This document shows positions 7,413-14,011 of a stretch of 39,037 bases of DNA, piece by piece (position 1 is the stretch's first letter; every line of letters begins with the position of its first letter). The notes below the pieces were generated by a model, which saw only the letters and a program-made list of their open reading frames with translations, did not search any database and had not been told where the DNA came from. The DNA is taken from assembly GCA_902805665.1 (NCBI GenBank), contig CADCTB010000221.1, positions 1 through 39,037 of the forward strand, given 5' to 3'. The stretch is from an uncultured Acidimicrobiales bacterium. Lineage in GTDB: Bacteria > Actinomycetota > Acidimicrobiia > Acidimicrobiales > AC-14. Made by a program: the position numbers and the translations under genes.

Positions 7413-8550
7413 CCCGCCGGAACCGTACCCGAAACCATCCTCGGAACCAGGATTCTCAGCAAGTAACGTTCTGGCCGCGAACACCTCCGAGCCCCTCGCC
7501 GATCGCCTGCGCCGTTTGCGGGCCAAGGAGCACCTCACGCGCGAGGGGCTGAGCGTCCGCACGGCCGAGCTCGACCCGCAGCGTCCGGTGTCGGTGGCCA
7601 TGATCGGGCTGATGGAGAGCCGGCTCAAGCCGTACCGCCTCCCGACGCGGATGAGCACCCGGGGCCTGGCCATCGAGACCGTCGCCCGGGCGCTCAACGT
7701 GGAGCTCGAGGAGCTGCTCGAGTGCTTCTCCGACGACGATCTGGCCCGCTCCTGCTTCGCCCACCGCCGCTCGGTACAGGTGCCCCAGCTGGCGGCGGGG
7801 AAGGCGTTCGCCGCCTTCGTGGCGTCGCTGCCGAGCACGGCGGAGGACCTGTTGCGGGTGCCCGGCGCCGCCCACCTCCAGAACACCGAGGCGTTCGCCT
7901 ACCTCTTCGCCCTGGAGCGGGAGTACGCCGGGCTCGAGATGCTCGTGGCCGACGAGCCGCCGCTGCTCTTCCTCGACGACGAGGACCGCAGCCGGTGGAC
8001 CGAGGGCATGGACCTGGCCCCCGAGGACGCCGCCACCTTCGCCGGCCTCTTCGCCGACTACCAGGCCCACTTCCGGGCTCTGGCCCTGAGCGGCCGCAAG
8101 CGGTACCAGGTGGTGCTCAACCGCCAGACCTTCGCCGCCTTCCTGTCGAACAAGACCCCGGCCAAGGCCGCGTCCCTCGTCGAGGACATGATCTCGCTGC
8201 TCCAGGCCGCGCCGCTGTTCCAGATGCTCCTCGTCGACTACCCGCGGGCGCCCGAGGAGCTGGAGATCATCTCCCGGCACACCTCCATCCCGCCCGACTT
8301 CGCCGACACCCTCAGCGTGGTCATCCGTCAGACGTCGCGGAACTCGGCAACCGTCGAGTACTCCCTCATCCCCATGCCTCAGACCTACATGTCGCTGCAC
8401 CGCGACATCGCCGAGGCCAACCGGGCGTGGTCCATCGGCCTCGACCAGTACGAGTCACGTCACCGCCTGGCCGGCGGCTCCGACTGGGCCCGGGCGTCGA
8501 ACGAGACCACCACCCAACTGCTCAAAGAGGTGCTGGCAAGCCTCGGTTAG
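7402..8550 (+). CDS. HTH (XRE-like) transcriptional regulator with large C-terminal domain
   Basis: 382 residues from ATG 7402. Residues 30-85 look like an XRE-type helix-turn-helix (LADRLRRLRAKEHLT...VSVAMIGLMESR...LAIETVARALNVELEELLE). The other 300 residues are an alpha-helical domain of unknown family with an ALEREYAGLEML segment and repeated KxLVEDM-type helices. No membrane segment is seen. The start is uncertain: the first 25 residues are Pro/Ser-rich, and no ribosome site is obvious, so a downstream CTG or TTG near 7471-7516 or a leaderless start is possible. It is divergent from the CofE-like gene with overlapping 5' ends, which suggests it regulates that operon. The downstream methyltransferase starts 9 bp after its stop. 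Confidence 0.75.
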   Translation: MTFIPPEPYPKPSSEPGFSASNVLAANTSEPLADRLRRLRAKEHLTREGLSVRTAELDPQRPVSVAMIGLMESRLKPYRLPTRMSTRGLAIETVARALNVELEELLECFSDDDLARSCFAHRRSVQVPQLAAGKAFAAFVASLPSTAEDLLRVPGAAHLQNTEAFAYLFALEREYAGLEMLVADEPPLLFLDDEDRSRWTEGMDLAPEDAATFAGLFADYQAHFRALALSGRKRYQVVLNRQTFAAFLSNKTPAKAASLVEDMISLLQAAPLFQMLLVDYPRAPEELEIISRHTSIPPDFADTLSVVIRQTSRNSATVEYSLIPMPQTYMSLHRDIAEANRAWSIGLDQYESRHRLAGGSDWARASNETTTQLLKEVLASLG

Positions 8551-8559
8551 CGTGCCGCG

Positions 8560-9489
8560 GTGGACCAAGAGCTGCTCGACCTCCTCTGCTGCCCGCTCGA
8601 CCAGGGTGCCCCCCTCACCGAGTCCGGGACGTCGCTCGAGTGCCCGACGTGCGGCGCGCTCTATCCGGTCGTCGACGGCATCGTCGTCTTCCTCACCGCC
8701 CAGGAGCTCTCCGACCAGGAGGAGAAGGAGCGGAACTTCCGCAGCGAGGAGAGCGAGTGGTACGACGACATGTACGTCGGCTACACCGACCTGGTCGAGG
8801 TGCCTACCGTCGTCCGCCGCCTGGGCCGGCCGTTCGGGCCCATCCTCGACGCCGGTTGCGGCACGGGGCGCATCACCGAGGCGTTGGTTCCGCTGGGCCA
8901 GCCGATCGTCGCCATCGACTACAGCGAGGCCTGCCTGCGCAAGATGCAGCAGCGCACCGCCGGAGCGCGGGTGCTGGCCGTGCAGTCGGACCTGCGCAAC
9001 CTGCCCCTGCGTTCCGGCGTCATGGCCGCGGCCATCTCCATCGAGGTGCACCCCCACCTGCGTGACGGCGACCGCCAGAGGTACCTCGGTGAGCTGGCCC
9101 GGGTCATGGCCCCGTACGCCCCTCTGTCGATCTCGACCCTCAACTACAACCTGGTCTTCCGGGCCTGGCAGGCCCTGGGCAACGACGGGGCCCGAGAGGG
9201 CGAGCACGTCCTGGGCAACGACTACCACTACCGCCGGTTCGACCGTGACGAGTTCCGGCGGGAGCTGGCCGAGCACTTCGCCGTCGAGGAGCTGACCGGG
9301 ATCCGCAACATTCCCGCCCGCAGCCTGGCCGGGGCGGTCAGCAAGGTCGGGTGGCGCCAGGGTGGCGACAAGCTCCTGGGGCTGATGAACCAGCGGGGCT
9401 ACAAGGTCGACCACATGCTGGAACGCACCGCGGTGGCCGGGATGGTCGGGTTCTTCTGGCTGGCCAAGGCGGTCAAACGGCCGGCCTGA
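8560..9489 (+). CDS. SAM methyltransferase with N-terminal Trm112-like zinc ribbon
   Basis: 309 residues from GTG 8560. Residues 1-50 form a Trm112-like zinc-binding strip (LLCCPLDQG...LECPTCGALYPVVDGIVVFL; the Cys pair at 10-11 and CPTC ligate zinc). It is fused to a class I SAM-dependent methyltransferase with motif I ILDAGCGTGRITEAL, an acidic AIDYS end of strand 2, and VQSDLRNLPL. The layout is that of RlmA/UbiE-like bacterial methyltransferases with a zinc ribbon. The target may be a small molecule or RNA. A late hydrophobic stretch (AVAGMVGFFWLAKAV) may touch the membrane. It follows the HTH gene by 9 bp. A palindrome follows the stop. Confidence 0.85.
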   Translation: MDQELLDLLCCPLDQGAPLTESGTSLECPTCGALYPVVDGIVVFLTAQELSDQEEKERNFRSEESEWYDDMYVGYTDLVEVPTVVRRLGRPFGPILDAGCGTGRITEALVPLGQPIVAIDYSEACLRKMQQRTAGARVLAVQSDLRNLPLRSGVMAAAISIEVHPHLRDGDRQRYLGELARVMAPYAPLSISTLNYNLVFRAWQALGNDGAREGEHVLGNDYHYRRFDRDEFRRELAEHFAVEELTGIRNIPARSLAGAVSKVGWRQGGDKLLGLMNQRGYKVDHMLERTAVAGMVGFFWLAKAVKRPA

Positions 9490-9515
9490 TGACTCCCGCC
9501 GTTTGCGTGCTTGCC

Positions 9516-9536
9516 GACCGGCCTCCCGGGCCGGTC
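9516..9536. terminator. Bidirectional stem-loop after the methyltransferase gene
   Basis: An 8-bp perfect stem (GACCGGCC at 9516-9523, GGCCGGTC at 9529-9536) around a 5-nt loop. It lies 27 bp after the methyltransferase stop and overlaps the end of a possible minus-strand ORF, as expected for a shared terminator between convergent genes. There is no clear U-tract. Confidence 0.5.
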
Positions 9537-9726
9537 AAACGCTCGTGACCCGCCGGCTGGGATGCGAGGCCTCCGGGGACAGCAGGAACAGCATGCCGTG
9601 GCGGGTGACGGCCTCGTAGGCGCCGACACGGCCCCAGAACACCGGAGGGGCCTTGGTGTCGCCTCTCGGGGCGTCTCCCGTACGCCGCCGCCGGTTCGCT
9701 GTCAGGAGGGCTCGCCGGGCGCTCAC
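9535..9726 (-). CDS. Possible small protein, unknown
   Basis: A 63-codon frame from GTG 9726. The first half is Arg-rich (ARRALLTANRRRRTG) and the second half a more ordinary sequence (VFWGRVGAYEAVTRHGMLFLLSPEAS), which looks protein-like. It fills an otherwise empty 308-bp gap between the methyltransferase and the next plus-strand gene and ends at a palindrome. No family is recognised. The gap may also be non-coding. Confidence 0.35.
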   Translation of the reverse strand: MSARRALLTANRRRRTGDAPRGDTKAPPVFWGRVGAYEAVTRHGMLFLLSPEASHPSRRVTSV

Positions 9727-9797
9727 GCCCACATCTTGGTGCGGCCACGTCCGCGTCGGGTGCATACCCGCGGCCGTCGCCGCATAGAGTCCCGCCC

Positions 9798-9980
9798 ATG
9801 GCAACCGAAGAAGAACTTCAGCAGGCTTGGATCAACACCCGTCTGGCGGTGCTCCAGGCCATCGACGTACAGGTGGGAACCGGCAAGGTGAGCGCGGATG
9901 TGGCGTCGCAGGCCCTGGATCTGGCCGAGGCCTACGCCTGGCTGACCAGGCCCGACCAGGGGCACGGCAAGGGCGCCTGA
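9798..9980 (+). CDS. Small hypothetical protein (60 aa)
   Basis: Begins at ATG 9798 and encodes 60 residues, mainly two amphipathic helices (TEEELQQAWINTRLAVLQAID and SADVASQALDLAEAYAWL) joined by a short GTGKVS turn. A helical hairpin of this kind suggests a small soluble binding partner, but no family is recognised. It is divergent from the small minus-strand frame and followed by a strong stem-loop, so it is a separate unit. Confidence 0.55.
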   Translation: MATEEELQQAWINTRLAVLQAIDVQVGTGKVSADVASQALDLAEAYAWLTRPDQGHGKGA

Positions 9981-10044
9981 GCGGACAGCAGTTGGCGGGA
10001 GCGCCACACCGAGCGGCGGTGTGACGGGGATGCAGACATGAAAG

Positions 10045-10070
10045 GGCCTGGACCGTCCGCGGTCCAGGCC
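10045..10070. terminator. Strong bidirectional stem-loop
   Basis: A 10-bp perfect stem (GGCCTGGACC, complement GGTCCAGGCC) with a 6-nt GTCCGC loop, followed by TCTT on the plus strand and CTTT on the minus strand. It lies between the ends of two convergent small genes (9980 and 10098). Confidence 0.75.
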
Positions 10071-10097
10071 TCTTCACGTTGGCGCCCTGCGGACCGG

Positions 10098-10514
10098 TTA
10101 CCGAGGACGCCGGTGCAGCAATCGTCGCAACCGGTGGCCGGATCGCCTGGGGGTCGGGGTGGGCGGCGCCTGCGTCGGCTCGAGGAGGGCATCGAGTGCG
10201 GCGGCGTCCAGCTGCCCGGACGAGCCACTGACGGTCGTGGTCGCGGGGACGAAGCGCATGTGCTCGGCAGACGGCGTTTCGACGTCGGGCGGCGGCGGGA
10301 CAGCTGTCGGAAACCGCAGCACGGGGGCGGGTTCTGCCTGAGGCGTTCGCGTCGCACCGTCAATCTCGCGGGAGCCCCAGAGGTAGTCGGGGATGGCGAA
10401 GTCCGTGCTTCCGGAGGACGCGGAGGGCAGGTGCACCGACGTCGTCGGGCCCCAGTCGATCAGTCCCTCTGGAGAAGCCGACTCCCAGACGTCCTCAGGC
10501 TCTGCTGCGCTCAC
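10098..10514 (-). CDS. Pro/Ala-rich hypothetical protein
   Basis: 138 residues from GTG 10514, with an AAGGT-type ribosome site upstream. The N-terminus is acidic with tryptophans (EPEDVWESASPEGLIDWGP, DYLWGS), the middle is Pro/Thr-rich and disordered, a short helix follows (QLDAAALDALLE), and the end is very basic (RRSGHRLRRLLHRRPR). There is no transmembrane segment and no recognised domain. The acidic-to-basic layout fits a small disordered protein that binds a protein or nucleic acid. It lies just downstream of tRNA-Leu on the same strand. Confidence 0.55.
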   Translation of the reverse strand: MSAAEPEDVWESASPEGLIDWGPTTSVHLPSASSGSTDFAIPDYLWGSREIDGATRTPQAEPAPVLRFPTAVPPPPDVETPSAEHMRFVPATTTVSGSSGQLDAAALDALLEPTQAPPTPTPRRSGHRLRRLLHRRPR

Positions 10515-10560
10515 CGCCGGTTACCTTACGCACTGGTTCTCCCGACTCGTGGGACGGTGG

Positions 10561-10644
10561 TGCCCGGAGCGGGAATCGAACCCGCAAGCCCTTGCGGGCA
10601 ATGGTGTTTGAGACCATCGCGTTTGCCGATTTCGCCATCCGGGC
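10561..10644 (-). tRNA. tRNA-Leu (anticodon CAA)
   Basis: The reverse complement folds as a class II tRNA of 84 nt: acceptor GCCCGGA/TCCGGGC with discriminator A, D arm with GCG/CGC stem, anticodon stem ATGGT/ACCAT with loop CTCAAAC (anticodon CAA, decoding UUG), a long variable arm, and T arm GCGGG-TTCGATT-CCCGC. CCA is not encoded. The long variable arm and the anticodon make leucine the clear call. Confidence 0.95.
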
Positions 10645-10666
10645 GGGCGCGAAAAGGTGGAGCCCC

Positions 10667-10700
10667 GAGGAAGTTCCGCTTCCTCCGACCCGAGAGTCGG
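10667..10700. terminator. Tandem small stem-loops between a minus-strand gene and tRNA-Leu
   Basis: GAGGAAG (10667-10673) pairs with CTTCCTC (10679-10685) over a 5-nt loop. It is followed at once by CCGAC...GTCGG (10685-10700). They lie about 90 bp after the stop of the gene at 10791-11348 and just upstream of the tRNA. They could end that transcript or mark a processing site. The remaining bases to 10790 show no gene. Confidence 0.4.
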
Positions 10701-10790
10701 TCTCTGCGTTGCCCCCTTGGGACTCCGAGGCCCACTGTAAGGACCGGGCCCTGGAGTGTCAAGGGGATTCTCGACAGATGCTGCGCTCCC

Positions 10791-11348
10791 TCACACGCCC
10801 CAGGCGTTGGCGCGTTCGAGCAGGAACCGGCTGACGGCCAGGCACCTGTCCAGGAGGTCGCAGAGCAGCTCTTCGCCGGCCCAGACCTTGGCCAGGGACA
10901 CCTGCTGACGGGCGACGATCGTGAGGCTGCGCTCCGGCGCGTCGGTGACCGAGCCGAAGGAGTCGATGGCCGACACCTCGAGCGGCAGCTCGGGTCCGCC
11001 CACACCGGCGAGGTCGGTGGCCAGGACCAGCAGGTCGGGCCCATTGGGCAGGGGAGGCAGGGCCCAGGTGAAGGTGAGCGGGAACGAGAACTCATCCGGC
11101 GGCTCGTCGTCGTCGGGCAGGTTGGCGGCGACGTCCTCGAACGCCAGCAGCACCCGAGGCTCGACCTCCAGGGCCAGATGGAGGTCGAGCGGGCCGCCGC
11201 ACCCCTCCTCGGGATGGAGATCGACCTCCCAGACCTGGCGGAGTGAGTACGTCTCGACGAAGTGCCGCTCGTCGTGGACATGGAAGCCATGGTCCACTGC
11301 GTGGTCCTTCAGTTCGGCGACGTACCCCGCCACGTCGATGGCGGCCAA
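10791..11348 (-). CDS. Hypothetical acidic protein, unknown family
   Basis: 185 residues if started at TTG 11348, which has a good GGAGG ribosome site 6 nt upstream. The frame is open far upstream, but only as antisense to the phosphatase gene. The sequence is acidic and beta-rich: HFVETYSLRQVWEVDLHPEEG, then LALEVEPRVLLAFEDV, an acidic DDDEPPDEF loop and PLTFTWALPPLPNGPDLLVLATDLAG, with a helical end (CDLLDRCLAVSRFLLERA). No catalytic signature or membrane segment is seen. It is divergent from the inositol-monophosphatase gene, with 60 bp between starts. Function unknown. Confidence 0.65.
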   Translation of the reverse strand: MAAIDVAGYVAELKDHAVDHGFHVHDERHFVETYSLRQVWEVDLHPEEGCGGPLDLHLALEVEPRVLLAFEDVAANLPDDDEPPDEFSFPLTFTWALPPLPNGPDLLVLATDLAGVGGPELPLEVSAIDSFGSVTDAPERSLTIVARQQVSLAKVWAGEELLCDLLDRCLAVSRFLLERANAWGV

Positions 11349-11408
11349 GCAGTACCTCCAGAGTTGCGGACGGAAGACGGGGCGAGCGTAGCTGTAGCGT
11401 TCTCGCGG

Positions 11409-12173
11409 GTGACCGACGACGTGCTCCTGGCCGTGCTCTCCGATGCGGCGGCCGCAGTCCGGTCCGCGCTCGACGGCCTGGCCGACTGGGGCCCCGCAGG
11501 GACCCGGCCCGGCCAGTACCACTCGGACCTGGCGGCCGACGTCGCCGCCCTCGAAGTCCTGCGGGGGGCGGGGCTCGGCGTGCTGAGCGAGGAGACGGGG
11601 CCGCACGACACCGGCCGCGACATCGTCGTGGCCCTCGACCCGGTCGACGGCTCGACCAACGCGTCGCGAGGCATCCCGTGGTTCGCCACCAGCCTGTGCG
11701 CGGTCGACGAACGGGGCGCCCGGGTGGCGTTGGTGGTCAACCAGGCCACGGGAGAGCGCTTCGAGGCCGTACGGGGCGGTGGCGCCCTGCGCAACGGGCG
11801 CCCAACCGGTCCCACGGCCTGCACCAGCCTGAGCGACGCCGTGCTCGGCCTCACCGGCTACCCCCCGGTCGACCTCGGGTGGCGCCAGATGCGCTCGCTG
11901 GGAGCGGCCGCCCTCGACCTCTGCGCGGTGGCCTGCGGCCACCTCGACGCCTACGTCGACTGCTCCAACCACGCCCACAGTCCGTGGGACTACCTGGGCG
12001 GCATGCTGGTGTGCCAGGAGGCGGGCGCCCGGGTGACAGAGGCGGCCGGGCGCGAGCTCCTCGCCCTCGGCTGGAAGGACCGGCGGGTGCCGGTGGCCGC
12101 GGCCACGCCGGAGCTCCTGGCCGAGCTCGTCGCCGCCCGCAACGCCTTCCCGGTACCGGCCACCGCAGCCTGA
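11409..12173 (+). CDS. Inositol monophosphatase / FIG superfamily phosphatase
   Basis: 254 residues from GTG 11409. It has the metal-binding signatures of the Li-sensitive phosphatase family: SEETG (about 60-64), DPVDGSTNA (77-85) and, near the C-terminus, SPWDYLGG (W193, D194). The family uses two or three Mg2+ to remove phosphate from inositol-1-phosphate, fructose-1,6-bisphosphate, histidinol phosphate or PAP. An archaeal-type dual IMPase/FBPase activity would suit a Calvin-cycle organism, and no other fructose-bisphosphatase is seen here, but this is inference. An upstream ATG at 11262 overlaps the divergent gene and is less likely. The Nudix gene starts 6 bp after its stop, so the two are likely co-transcribed. 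Confidence 0.85.
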   Translation: MTDDVLLAVLSDAAAAVRSALDGLADWGPAGTRPGQYHSDLAADVAALEVLRGAGLGVLSEETGPHDTGRDIVVALDPVDGSTNASRGIPWFATSLCAVDERGARVALVVNQATGERFEAVRGGGALRNGRPTGPTACTSLSDAVLGLTGYPPVDLGWRQMRSLGAAALDLCAVACGHLDAYVDCSNHAHSPWDYLGGMLVCQEAGARVTEAAGRELLALGWKDRRVPVAAATPELLAELVAARNAFPVPATAA

Positions 12174-12179
12174 CAGCTG

Positions 12180-12665
12180 GTGTCCCGCCGAACCCAGACC
12201 GTCCTGCTGGCCGGTTACAAGCGACTGCCCCAGGTGGCCCGGACCTTTCTGATCCGGAGGGCCACGCCGTCCTTCCACGTGGGGGCCATCTGCGTGGTGG
12301 AGCGGGCCGACGGCCACCTGCTGCTCGTCCGCCAGTCCTACCGCCGCGACGGCTGGGGATTCCCAGGCGGTCTGCTCCGCCGGCGCGAGGAGCCGGCCGA
12401 CGCCGCCCGCCGTGAGTTGCGTGAGGAGCTGGGCGTCGACGTGGAGCTGAGCGGCCTGCCGGTGGTCGTGATCGACACAGCCATGCGGCGGATCGACGTC
12501 GTCTTCAACGCCCGCCTCGCCGAGGAGTCGGCCCTGCCGGAGCGGACCGCCCACTCCCCGGAGATCACCGACGCCCGCTGGTTCCCGGCCGACGGCCTTC
12601 CCGGCCTGCTTCCCGAGGCCACCGCCGCCCTCATTCAGCTCGGTCGCACCTTCCCGCCCCGGTAG
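12180..12665 (+). CDS. Nudix hydrolase
   Basis: 161 residues from GTG 12180. The Nudix box is complete and canonical: GGLLRRREEPADAARRELREELGV (about 61-84), with the Mg2+-binding glutamates in REL-x-EE. It is preceded by the usual strand (HLLLVRQSYRRDGWGFPGG). The family cleaves nucleoside diphosphates linked to other moieties. The YRRDGWGFPGG environment is that of broad-range NTP or sugar-nucleotide hydrolases, so the substrate is open. It sits 6 bp behind the phosphatase gene and 12 bp before tRNA-Val. Confidence 0.9.
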   Translation: MSRRTQTVLLAGYKRLPQVARTFLIRRATPSFHVGAICVVERADGHLLLVRQSYRRDGWGFPGGLLRRREEPADAARRELREELGVDVELSGLPVVVIDTAMRRIDVVFNARLAEESALPERTAHSPEITDARWFPADGLPGLLPEATAALIQLGRTFPPR

Positions 12666-12677
12666 CCTCGTCTGTTC

Positions 12678-12751
12678 GGGCGCTTAGCTCAGCTGGTTAG
12701 AGCACATCCCTTACAAGGATGGGGTCGGGGGTTCGAGTCCCTCAGCGCCCA
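12678..12751 (+). tRNA. tRNA-Val (anticodon TAC)
   Basis: A 74-nt cloverleaf: acceptor GGGCGCT/AGCGCCC with discriminator A, D loop AGCTGGTTAGA, anticodon stem CATCC/GGATG with loop CTTACAA (TAC, decoding GUA), and T arm GGGGG-TTCGAGT-CCCTC. CCA is not encoded; the plus strand continues ACCCCCC. Confidence 0.95.
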
Positions 12752-12765
12752 CCCCCCACGCGCCG

Positions 12766-12876
12766 GTGGCGGAGGTGGGCGGCGGCATCGTGACCGCCGG
12801 CGTCACCAACCCGATGGGGATGATCGTCGGCTTCATCTTCAACCGCAGTTCAGGGCCGGCTGACGGCGAGCGCTAG
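12766..12876 (+). CDS. Possible 36-aa glycine-rich peptide after tRNA-Val
   Basis: An open frame from GTG 12766 to TAG at 12874-12876. It encodes a small hydrophobic, glycine-rich peptide (VGGGIVTAGVTNPMGMIVGFIF) ending in a polar tail. It may be a single-helix membrane peptide or the remnant of a larger protein whose start has been lost at the tRNA. No ribosome site stands out. Its end overlaps the convergent gene by 4 bp. Confidence 0.25.
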   Translation: MAEVGGGIVTAGVTNPMGMIVGFIFNRSSGPADGER

Positions 12877-13310
12877 ATGGGCGCCGCCCCCGGGGCGAGC
12901 GCGGTGCTCGGTACCGGAGGCCGTTCCCAGCGCCGCACCCGGCTCAATGACACCGGCCCTTGCGCGGCCGGAGCGACGTGGGGCTGGGCCCACCTTCGGT
13001 CGGCGCGGTAGGCGAGCACGCCGATGTAGGCCAGGAACGAGTCGACCAGGAAGAGGTGGACGACGAGGAGCGCTCTGAAGGTGGGGAGGAGCCCCATCAG
13101 CAGGGTGGCGGCCATGGCGATCAGCAGACCGCCGGCGATACGCCGCCGCCGGTCGACCGCTCGCGACCGAGGGCGGGGTGGGGTGTAGAGGGCGGCCGGC
13201 CCCTCGCCGAAGCTGACGAGGAAGGCCTCCTTGCGGGCGGCATGGGCCTTCAGGGCCGGAGGAACGAGGATGAGGGCCCAGATGAGGGCAACGAGGAGAG
13301 CGACGCCCAT
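12873..13310 (-). CDS. Small integral membrane protein, unknown
   Basis: 145 residues from ATG 13310, because the membrane segment starts right there; the frame is open to 13352 with an Arg-rich extension. Segment 1 is GVALLVALIWALILVPPAL, then a cytoplasmic loop, then two helices (IAGGLLIAMAATLLMGLLP and LLVVHLFLVDSFLAYIGVLAYRA) and an Arg/Pro-rich tail. The VPPALxxHAARKE sequence after the first helix is common in short actinobacterial membrane proteins of unknown role. No enzymatic motif is present. Confidence 0.65.
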   Translation of the reverse strand: MGVALLVALIWALILVPPALKAHAARKEAFLVSFGEGPAALYTPPRPRSRAVDRRRRIAGGLLIAMAATLLMGLLPTFRALLVVHLFLVDSFLAYIGVLAYRADRRWAQPHVAPAAQGPVSLSRVRRWERPPVPSTALAPGAAPI

Positions 13311-13376
13311 GCCGCGCCTACCGGACCATCGCCCGGCCCGCCGCCCTGTCACCCCGCGTGGGCATGGCGTCAGACT

Positions 13377-13422
13377 AGAGCACGGTGTGCTCTGACTCCA
13401 GTGCGACCGCCACTAGGGGCGG
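13377..13422 (-). terminator. Tandem stem-loops after the zinc-ribbon gene
   Basis: AGAGCAC-GGT-GTGCTCT (13377-13393) and CCGCC...GGCGG (13407-13422) follow the stop of the minus-strand 47-aa gene (stop at 13430). They are short, perfect stems and probably end its transcript. No other gene is seen between 13311 and 13429. Confidence 0.5.
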
Positions 13423-13429
13423 AGTCGAC

Positions 13430-13573
13430 CTACCGCTCGGGCGGGCAGGTGCAGTTGTCGGTGGCCATGTTGCAACCGTTGCAGGCCACGCGGCCCTCGT
13501 GGTTGTCGATGTGGACACCCTTGCCGCACAGTGCGCACTGACCTCTGGCGATGATGTCGCTCAGCTTCGACAT
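13430..13573 (-). CDS. 47-aa cysteine-rich zinc-ribbon protein
   Basis: ATG at 13571-13573 on the minus strand, with AAGGAG in the leader. It encodes 47 residues, starting MSKLSDIIARGQCALCGKG and ending with a CNGC pair and a DNCTCPPER tail. Six cysteines (CALC, CNGC, CTC) in so small a protein suggest a zinc knuckle, and the IDNHEGRVACNGC spacing resembles small actinobacterial zinc ribbons. It has no membrane part. It is divergent from the 68-aa gene at 13733, with 159 bp between starts. Zinc binding or a redox role is inferred; no named family is claimed. Confidence 0.75.
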   Translation of the reverse strand: MSKLSDIIARGQCALCGKGVHIDNHEGRVACNGCNMATDNCTCPPER

Positions 13574-13685
13574 GCTGTCTGGCTCCTTCTTTTCCTGCGG
13601 ACGACGTGGCGGACTCTAGTCAGAACAAGAGTACCGGCCTAGCCCCCATAAGTCCTGCGAGGGCGTATCCTTGAACTCGGAACGA

Positions 13686-13709
13686 CATGGAAACACGAGT
13701 CATGGAAAC
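13686..13709 (+). repeat. CATGGAAAC direct repeat in a divergent promoter region
   Basis: CATGGAAAC occurs at 13686-13694 and again at 13701-13709, 15 bp apart, between the divergent 47-aa and 68-aa genes. A two-site operator is possible. The same bases also encode a short METR-VMETRRRKR frame ending at the 68-aa start, which may be a leader peptide or chance. Confidence 0.35.
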
Positions 13710-13732
13710 GCGACGCAGGAAGCGCATCGGCG

Positions 13733-13939
13733 ATGTCAACGAGTAAGCCCGTCACCCGTAAGGCGATTCGCTGCCCGGACTGCTACGCCCGGGTCGTCGG
13801 GGAGCCCGGCGACGACGCCAAGACCACGCTCTGGCTCCACGGCCTCTCCGGTCGGTGCCGGGCCAAGCAGACCCCGAAGACCGAGAAGCCCAGGCGCAAG
13901 GAGCGGCTGGAAGCGATGCTCGGCGAGGAGTGGGGCTAG
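13733..13939 (+). CDS. Small basic protein with a CPxC motif (68 aa)
   Basis: 68 residues from ATG 13733. IRCPDCYARVVGEPGDDAKTTLWLHGLSGRC contains a CPDC pair and one later Cys, a small zinc-finger-like start, followed by a basic KTEKPRRKERLEAMLGEEWG helix. It looks like a nucleic-acid-associated or ribosome-associated peptide, but no family is recognised. It is transcribed towards the PBP gene, 72 bp away, and divergently from the 47-aa zinc ribbon. Confidence 0.6.
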   Translation: MSTSKPVTRKAIRCPDCYARVVGEPGDDAKTTLWLHGLSGRCRAKQTPKTEKPRRKERLEAMLGEEWG

Positions 13940-14011
13940 CCCGACCCGGCAGTCCGGTCCCCGCAAGGCGGCGCGCCCCCGCGCCCGACCGAACCGAAGT
14001 AGCGTTTCGGC

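Noticed and set aside
10791-12554. 587-codon minus-strand frame as one long gene
   Set aside because: Most of it is antisense to the phosphatase and Nudix genes; only the last 185 codons, behind a ribosome site at 11348, look like a protein.
12678-12900. Integrated element at tRNA-Val
   Set aside because: No integrase, no repeated tRNA 3' end and no phage-like gene nearby; only a short peptide frame follows the tRNA.
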